From contig JASGCU010000011.1 of NCBI GenBank assembly GCA_030053935.1, positions 1-41,368 on the forward strand: a stretch of DNA of 41,368 nt, given 5' to 3'. The notes below the pieces were generated by a model that was not told where the DNA came from, searched no databases, and saw only the letters and a list, made by a program, of their open reading frames with translations. Both the position numbers and the translations under genes were made by a program. Origin of the DNA: Chitinophagaceae bacterium (lineage in GTDB: Bacteria > Bacteroidota > Bacteroidia > Cytophagales > JASGCU01). How positions within the stretch are numbered: position 1 is the first letter of the stretch; every line of letters begins with the position of its first letter. Positions 36,650 to 41,368 of this stretch are shown here, piece by piece.

Positions 36650-36825
36650 AATAATAGTTTTCTAAGTAGGTTATAATATAATAATTAAAAATAATTTTTG
36701 TTATTTTTAACAAAGATAAAAACAATTACTTATAAATTACTTTTTTATAAAAAATGCTTATAAGAATCTTTAAAAATTATTTTTTTTTTACTATATATCT
36801 TTTTTAGAAAATATTTTATTTGTTT

Positions 36826-37467
36826 TTATTTTATTTTCACAAAAGGATTATTTTTTTTTTCATAACCAACAGTAGTTATTTTTCCGTGGCCAGGGTATAC
36901 TTTTACAGAATCTTCTAATGTAAAAATATTTTTATGAATACTTTTTACCAAAGTTTCTAAATCACCTCCAGGTAAATCTGTTCTCCCTATGCTTTTATAA
37001 AATAAAACATCTCCACTCACTAGTACTTTGTCTTTATCATTATAAAACCCTATATGTCCAGGTGAATGTCCTGGTAAAAAAAGAACTTTTAACTCGGTGT
37101 TTCCAAAATGTATGGTATCTGTTTCTTTTATAAATCGATAGTTCATAACTTCTTGATATTCTGGAAACCCGTACGGGGATGCATATATTTTTCCCATTTT
37201 TAAAATTTGTTCTTCTATAGGGTTTATAAATAAAGGGGCTTTGTATAGCGATTGTACCTCATAATTTCCTAATATATGATCTATATGGCAGTGTGTATTA
37301 TACAAACTAACTACTTCTAATCTGTTATTTTCTATGAAAGATGAAAATATTTTTTTTTCTTCTGTGGTATAAAACCCAGGATCTATAATAATACACTTAT
37401 TTGTTTCATCGGATAAAATATAAGTATTTTCTGAATATTTATTGAATGTAAAAAAATATATGTTCAT
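36826..37467 (-). CDS. MBL-fold metallo-hydrolase (glyoxalase II-like)
   Basis: A 213-residue enzyme. The metal ligands are clear: 'YNTHCHIDHILGNYEV' (about residues 57-72), 'LFLPGHSPGHIGFY' (about 129-142), 'LVSGDVLFYKSIGRTDLPGG' (about 148-167) and 'KVYPGHGKIT' near the end. This is the glyoxalase II-like group that hydrolyses thioesters or persulfides; exact substrate is open. It starts 3 bases after the HMA-MauE stop, a clear coupling with that redox membrane protein. Confidence 0.93.
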   Translation of the reverse strand: MNIYFFTFNKYSENTYILSDETNKCIIIDPGFYTTEEKKIFSSFIENNRLEVVSLYNTHCHIDHILGNYEVQSLYKAPLFINPIEEQILKMGKIYASPYGFPEYQEVMNYRFIKETDTIHFGNTELKVLFLPGHSPGHIGFYNDKDKVLVSGDVLFYKSIGRTDLPGGDLETLVKSIHKNIFTLEDSVKVYPGHGKITTVGYEKKNNPFVKIK

Positions 37468-37470
37468 CTT

Positions 37471-38196
37471 TTATATAAAATGTATAAATATCATAATAAA
37501 ACTCATAATAATCATAATAACATCTTCTGCTATCGTAACGGTACTCATGGGCAGGTTGAAAACTGTTCCTAAACAGGCACACTGTATTTGTTTTTTTTGA
37601 AGTACGGATTGTAATACGCCTATAATGCTGACACTCATAATCAAAAAAGTAATAATGTTAATCCAAATCGGGTATACATTTATAAGATACCCCATACCTA
37701 AGAAGAATTCTAATAGCGTATAGATGTATCCCCACGGGGGTATGCGTTTTGCTACTATATCGTACATTTGGTAGCTTTTAGCAAATCCTTGTATATCAAT
37801 AGTTTTAAAAAAAGAAAATACTAAAAAAAATGATGCCATAAAAAAACGCATCCATTCCATCCAATCAAAAGAATTTTTTTGGAGTTCTATACATATTGTG
37901 ACCGTAGTAATATAAAAAAATACTAATATAATGGGTTTATATATTTGAATCCATTTTTTTTGTGTTTTACCAAATTCTTGGGTATTTTTTATTATTTTTA
38001 CTTCATAGTTTCCTTTTTTTATAATTTCTTTTTGAATATCATTTAATAATATTTCTCTATCGCTTGTGATAATCAATGTGCTTGTTTCTTTTGAAACAGA
38101 AATATCTTGTATATGTTCTATTTGTAAAAGAGCTGTTTTTACTTTTTGTTCACATGTAGTACATGTAAGTCCTAATATCTGGTATTTTTTTTTCAT
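37471..38196 (-). CDS. HMA-domain fused to MauE/DoxX-like redox membrane protein
   Basis: A 241-residue protein. Residues 1-68 are a heavy-metal-associated ferredoxin fold with 'GLTCTTCEQKVKTALL', metal-binding Cys-12 and Cys-15. Residues about 88-240 are four membrane helices of MauE type, with 'PPWGYIYTLLEFFLGMGYLI' and the late 'QCACLGTVFNLPMSTVTIAE', whose Cys pair is the MauE/redox signature. MauE relatives help form disulfides in periplasmic proteins; a HMA domain on the same chain suggests metal delivery or sensing. I recall this pairing in Bacteroidota. It is 57 bases after nuoD and 3 before the MBL gene. Confidence 0.85.
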   Translation of the reverse strand: MKKKYQILGLTCTTCEQKVKTALLQIEHIQDISVSKETSTLIITSDREILLNDIQKEIIKKGNYEVKIIKNTQEFGKTQKKWIQIYKPIILVFFYITTVTICIELQKNSFDWMEWMRFFMASFFLVFSFFKTIDIQGFAKSYQMYDIVAKRIPPWGYIYTLLEFFLGMGYLINVYPIWINIITFLIMSVSIIGVLQSVLQKKQIQCACLGTVFNLPMSTVTIAEDVIMIIMSFIMIFIHFI

Positions 38197-38253
38197 ATTA
38201 TTTTTTTAGTTAGTGTAATTAAAAATGGTTTTTTCTTATATTATGACAAAAAA

Positions 38254-39465
38254 TTATCTATCCACCTCACCCATTATAAGATCTAAAGAGCCAATTATAG
38301 CTATAACATCGGCTAGTATGCATCCTTTTGCTATAGAGGGAAGGACACTGAGGTTAGAAAAAGAACAAGATCTCACTTTACATCTATAAGGTATATCTGT
38401 TTTCCCGTCGGTTCTAAAATAAAAACCTAATTCTCCTTTTGGGTTTTCTGCACGTATATAAAAATCTTGTTTAATCGGGCGTATTTTTTTTGGTATATTT
38501 TTATGTGCGTCAAACTCTGGTGTTCTTTTATGTTCTCCTATAAGTTTCGAAAGACATTGTCGGATTATTTTCATAGATTCTTGGCATTCTCTATACCGAA
38601 CCCAACTTCTGTCCCAACAATCACCTACGGTGCCTACTATTCCCTCTCCTATTGGTATTTCAAACTCTATTTCGGGATAAACACTGTATTTATCTGCTTT
38701 TCTGATATCGAATCGTAATCCAGAAGCCCGAAGCATAGGACCTGTCACTCCTGAATTTATTGCTAATTTGAGTGGTAAGACCCCAATGTTTGCGGTTCGT
38801 TTTTTATAAATAAAATTATTGAATAATAATTTTTCTACTTCTTTCATTTTTATGGTCATATAGTTAATAAATTCAATACATCTTTCTTCAAATCCTATGG
38901 GAAGATCGTAATAAAGACCTCCACACCAAATATAATTATATAACATTCTTGCACCTGATACCCATTCTAAAAGTCGTAGAATGTGTTCTCTATCTCTCAT
39001 AAGCCATAAGAATGGGGTAAACGAACCTAGATCTAAGCTATAAGTACCTAAAGCTACGAAATGGGAGGATATTCTGTTTAATTCCGCTACCAATACTCTT
39101 ATATATTCTATGCGTTTATCTATAATTTCTAATCCTAGCATTTTTTCTACTCCCATTACAAAAGCATGCTCATTATTCATAGATGCTACGTAATCTAATC
39201 TATCTACAAAAGGGATGATTTGAGGGTATGGAAGGTTTTCTGCATGTTTCTCAAAACATCTGTGTAAATAGCCAATATGAGGGATTATATCTAATACTAT
39301 TTCGCCGTCTGTTAATATTTCTAAACGGAGGACTCCGTGAGTACTTGGGTGCTGAGGACCTATATTGATTATCATTTCTTCTTTTTTGAGAGTAGAAATG
39401 TTATAAAAAGGTCTTTCAGAGTTCAAAAGATGGTCATCTTTCGCTTGGTAGGTGATGGGGTTCAT
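38254..39465 (-). CDS. nuoD: NADH-quinone oxidoreductase subunit D
   Basis: A 403-residue 49-kDa-type subunit of complex I. 'INIGPQHPSTHGVLRLEI' (about residues 34-51) and 'IPFVDRLDYVASMNNEHAF' (about 84-102) form the quinone-site region; 'SGVTGPMLRASGLRFDIRKA' and the C-terminal 'ADVIAIIGSLDLIMGEVDR' are standard. It lies in the peripheral arm next to the membrane and shapes the quinone pocket. No other nuo gene is within reach, so it is separated from its complex I partners. Its start overlaps the stop of the b5-like gene by 4 bases (ATGA). Confidence 0.97.
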   Translation of the reverse strand: MNPITYQAKDDHLLNSERPFYNISTLKKEEMIINIGPQHPSTHGVLRLEILTDGEIVLDIIPHIGYLHRCFEKHAENLPYPQIIPFVDRLDYVASMNNEHAFVMGVEKMLGLEIIDKRIEYIRVLVAELNRISSHFVALGTYSLDLGSFTPFLWLMRDREHILRLLEWVSGARMLYNYIWCGGLYYDLPIGFEERCIEFINYMTIKMKEVEKLLFNNFIYKKRTANIGVLPLKLAINSGVTGPMLRASGLRFDIRKADKYSVYPEIEFEIPIGEGIVGTVGDCWDRSWVRYRECQESMKIIRQCLSKLIGEHKRTPEFDAHKNIPKKIRPIKQDFYIRAENPKGELGFYFRTDGKTDIPYRCKVRSCSFSNLSVLPSIAKGCILADVIAIIGSLDLIMGEVDR

Positions 39466-39710
39466 TTTTCTTCTTCTTTTAGTAAGCCCACACAGGTAAA
39501 TTTTTCAAAAACAGCATCGGTATGGGGGGCATCTTTTATTTCGTATGTTAAATCTTGACCTGCCCAATGTTGATAATGTTTTCCATTTTTCCATAGTCTC
39601 GATTTTCCCACATCATATACTTTTCCTTTATATGCTATATAGATTTCTTCTTTATCTTGCCCGTTTCTTAATGATAATTGATCTTTAGTATAGTATGATA
39701 ATTTTATCAT
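39462..39710 (-). CDS. Cytochrome b5-like haem/steroid-binding protein
   Basis: An 82-residue soluble protein. 'YTKDQLSLRNGQDKEEIYIA' then 'GKVYDVGKSRLWKNGKHYQH' and 'WAGQDLTYEIKDAPHTDAVF' match the short bacterial cytochrome b5-like family. The usual ligand positions fall at the His in QHWAG and the His in APHTD. It may bind haem and pass electrons. Its stop overlaps the nuoD start by 4 bases, so the two are co-translated. Confidence 0.85.
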   Translation of the reverse strand: MIKLSYYTKDQLSLRNGQDKEEIYIAYKGKVYDVGKSRLWKNGKHYQHWAGQDLTYEIKDAPHTDAVFEKFTCVGLLKEEEK

Positions 39711-39851
39711 TTTTTAAGCGTTTTTATGTTTTTGTAGTTTATTGTCATTATCAAAATGTATGCTAATGCAATTCGTTGAGAGGTAAAATAGTACTATTAA
39801 AATTTTTATACGATATTGTGTATTTCTCCATAACATTTTTTTGATAATACC

Positions 39852-41171
39852 TTATTTTTTATTTTGTGAGAGCATACTCCTTACGCTCTTTTTATCCGTA
39901 TGTTTTTCAGTCGTTATAGATGCGGTATGTTCTACAAGCATCTTTATAGTAAATCCTTGTGTGAAAATAGAAGTAAATACAACAATATATGTCATAGTAA
40001 CTATAATATCTTTTCCTTGAAATTCAGGAATACATAATACTAAAGCAATAGTGACCCCTCCTTTCATTCCTCCCCATACCATTATAGGTATTGTATTCGG
40101 TTCATACTTATAGTTTCGTGGTTTAAATAGTTTCATAATATTAAGAGGAATATACACACTTATCCATCTCGCAAAAATAACAATCAGAAAACTCAATAAT
40201 CCTATTGATAGATAGCTTAATTTTACTGATATTGTAAGCATTTGTAATGTTATAATGACAAAAATAATTGCATTTAAACATTTATCTATCAATATCCAAA
40301 ACCGAAATACATACTCGCCAATAGCACCTGATATATAGTGACTACGACCTTCATTGCCAATAATTAACCCGGCTATAACTATTCCTTGTTTAGCTGAAAC
40401 ATGTAATTTATGTGCTAACTGTGTGCCAATAAAAACAATAGCTATCGTTATCAATATCTCTAATTCTATATGGTCGTTACTGGTAAGACGAAGCAAATAT
40501 AAACCAATATAGCCCAGTACTATACCTAAAATAACACCTCCCCCCACATCAGATAAGAAAACACCTCCTATTTCTAAAAAACCCACTTCTTTATATTCTG
40601 TAATATATGCAATATCTAAAAGAGTAAGTGCTAATACCACTGATATTCCATCATTAAAAAGTGATTCTCCAAAAATACGTGTTTCTAAATTCTCTGATAA
40701 ACCATATTTTTTGATAAGAGAAATAGTTGCCAAAGGATCTACAGGGGAAACCAATGCTCCAAAAACTAAACAATACAAGTACCCTAAGTGGATACCCAAA
40801 AAATCTATTAAATAATAAATAGCTGTTCCCACTATAAAAGTAGAAAAAAGAACTCCCAAAACAGAAAGCACTATCACTGTCCATTTTTCTTGTGCTAATT
40901 TCTTAAAATCTATCTCTAAAGCTCCTGCAAACAGCATAAAAGTAATGATGATATCATACAAAACCCTACTGTAATCAAAAGTATCTAATATACTCTCATA
41001 TTTATTAAAAAAGACTGGGAACAAAGCACCAGCTAATATAATAAACAAGGAAGATACTAAAGAAAGCACCATCAGTCCGATAGAAACGGGAAGTTTGAGA
41101 TGGTAAGTATTGATATACAGAAACAAACCAGAGATGACTAAAAATAAAGCAACTATATTAAGTGGGTCCAT
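39852..41171 (-). CDS. CPA1-family cation/proton antiporter
   Basis: A 439-residue membrane protein with about 12-13 helices and the CPA1 layout. 'GALVSPVDPLATISLI' matches the (T/V)DP motif, 'FGESLFNDGISVVLAL' keeps the ND pair with the ion-binding Asp, and 'VWGGMKGGVTIALVLCIP' is the late conserved helix. A short charged cytosolic tail (about 25 residues) ends it. It probably exchanges Na+ or K+ for protons for pH and salt balance. It is a clear paralogue of the protein at 2947-4203, which has lost the Asp. It stands alone. Confidence 0.93.
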   Translation of the reverse strand: MDPLNIVALFLVISGLFLYINTYHLKLPVSIGLMVLSLVSSLFIILAGALFPVFFNKYESILDTFDYSRVLYDIIITFMLFAGALEIDFKKLAQEKWTVIVLSVLGVLFSTFIVGTAIYYLIDFLGIHLGYLYCLVFGALVSPVDPLATISLIKKYGLSENLETRIFGESLFNDGISVVLALTLLDIAYITEYKEVGFLEIGGVFLSDVGGGVILGIVLGYIGLYLLRLTSNDHIELEILITIAIVFIGTQLAHKLHVSAKQGIVIAGLIIGNEGRSHYISGAIGEYVFRFWILIDKCLNAIIFVIITLQMLTISVKLSYLSIGLLSFLIVIFARWISVYIPLNIMKLFKPRNYKYEPNTIPIMVWGGMKGGVTIALVLCIPEFQGKDIIVTMTYIVVFTSIFTQGFTIKMLVEHTASITTEKHTDKKSVRSMLSQNKK

Positions 41172-41368
41172 AAAATTATTTGATTGTATTGAAATTTTTA
41201 TTGTATTATATTCTATAAGGTTCTGTAACAGTTTTTTAAGTATTTTTTGTGTTTTAATAAATGAGTTCCGTATAAAACTAAAATTGTCTCAAAATGGGCT
41301 TTTCGGAAATAGTTCATTTTTAGATTCTTATTCTTTCAAAAATCCATATTCATACACCTTCGGTTCTA
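41172..41368. other. Gene-free end of window
   Basis: An A/T-rich 197-base stretch upstream of the minus-strand antiporter. No coding frame, RNA gene or clear promoter match is visible. Confidence 0.5.

Overview
This window is a chromosomal segment of a very AT-rich bacterium, almost certainly a member of the Bacteroidota. The evidence is lineage-typical families: a 347-residue ketol-acid reductoisomerase, a NagB fused to a PIG-L deacetylase, a Rho factor with a long disordered insert, DUF4834, DUF2795, GIN/DUF2807, TatA, NFACT, an N-terminally extended TrkH, and a tmRNA with a GENNY-type tag. Start codons are preceded by A/T-rich stretches without a clear Shine-Dalgarno, as is usual in that phylum. 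TGA and TAA are both ordinary stops. I cannot place it below phylum; it looks like a free-living or host-associated Cytophagales/Flavobacteriales-like genome. There is no phage, plasmid, CRISPR array, intact IS or rRNA operon.

Layout. 1-4.2 kb (+): TPR membrane protein, a 29-residue bS22/mS38-like basic peptide, RNase G, and a CPA1 antiporter that lacks the essential aspartate of the ND motif. 4.3-9.0 kb (+): a GOLPH3/VPS74-family protein, groES-groEL with a good terminator, and an NFACT (RqcH-like) protein. 9.1-10.2 kb (-): a two-domain fasciclin lipoprotein ending in a strong hairpin. 10.5-15.3 kb (+): tatA-gatA (overlapping), DUF2795, ilvC and an exported M20 amidohydrolase, closed by a 20-bp perfect hairpin. 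15.4-18.9 kb (-): a membrane polyferredoxin, a transketolase N-terminal subunit, tmRNA only 5 nt after it, and a small conserved protein.

18.9-19.8 kb is a gene-free stretch with a large palindromic repeat structure. 19.8-30.6 kb (+): a WD40 exported protein, a stand-alone copy of the TrkH N-terminal domain followed by full TrkH, a dienelactone hydrolase abutting a DAO oxidoreductase, a GIN-domain protein, a broken DNA methyltransferase in a decayed 0.6-kb stretch, a GNAT protein resembling aminoacyl-tRNA-protein transferases, a LiaF-like protein and Rho. 30.7-41.2 kb (-): a polytopic membrane protein, NagB-PIG-L, a translation-linked cluster (DUF4834, rplY, pth, SET-domain protein), a cluster of b5-like protein, nuoD, HMA-MauE and a metallo-hydrolase, and a second CPA1 antiporter with an intact ND motif.

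Most of the content is housekeeping: translation and ribosome rescue (tmRNA, NFACT, Pth, L25, GatA), protein folding, RNA turnover and termination, cation homeostasis (two CPA1 proteins, TrkH), respiration (NuoD) and amino-sugar use. The points most worth a second look are the Asp-to-Asn change in the first antiporter, the tandem partial duplication of TrkH, the methyltransferase remnant, the isolated nuoD joined to a b5-like gene, and families of degenerate intergenic repeats.
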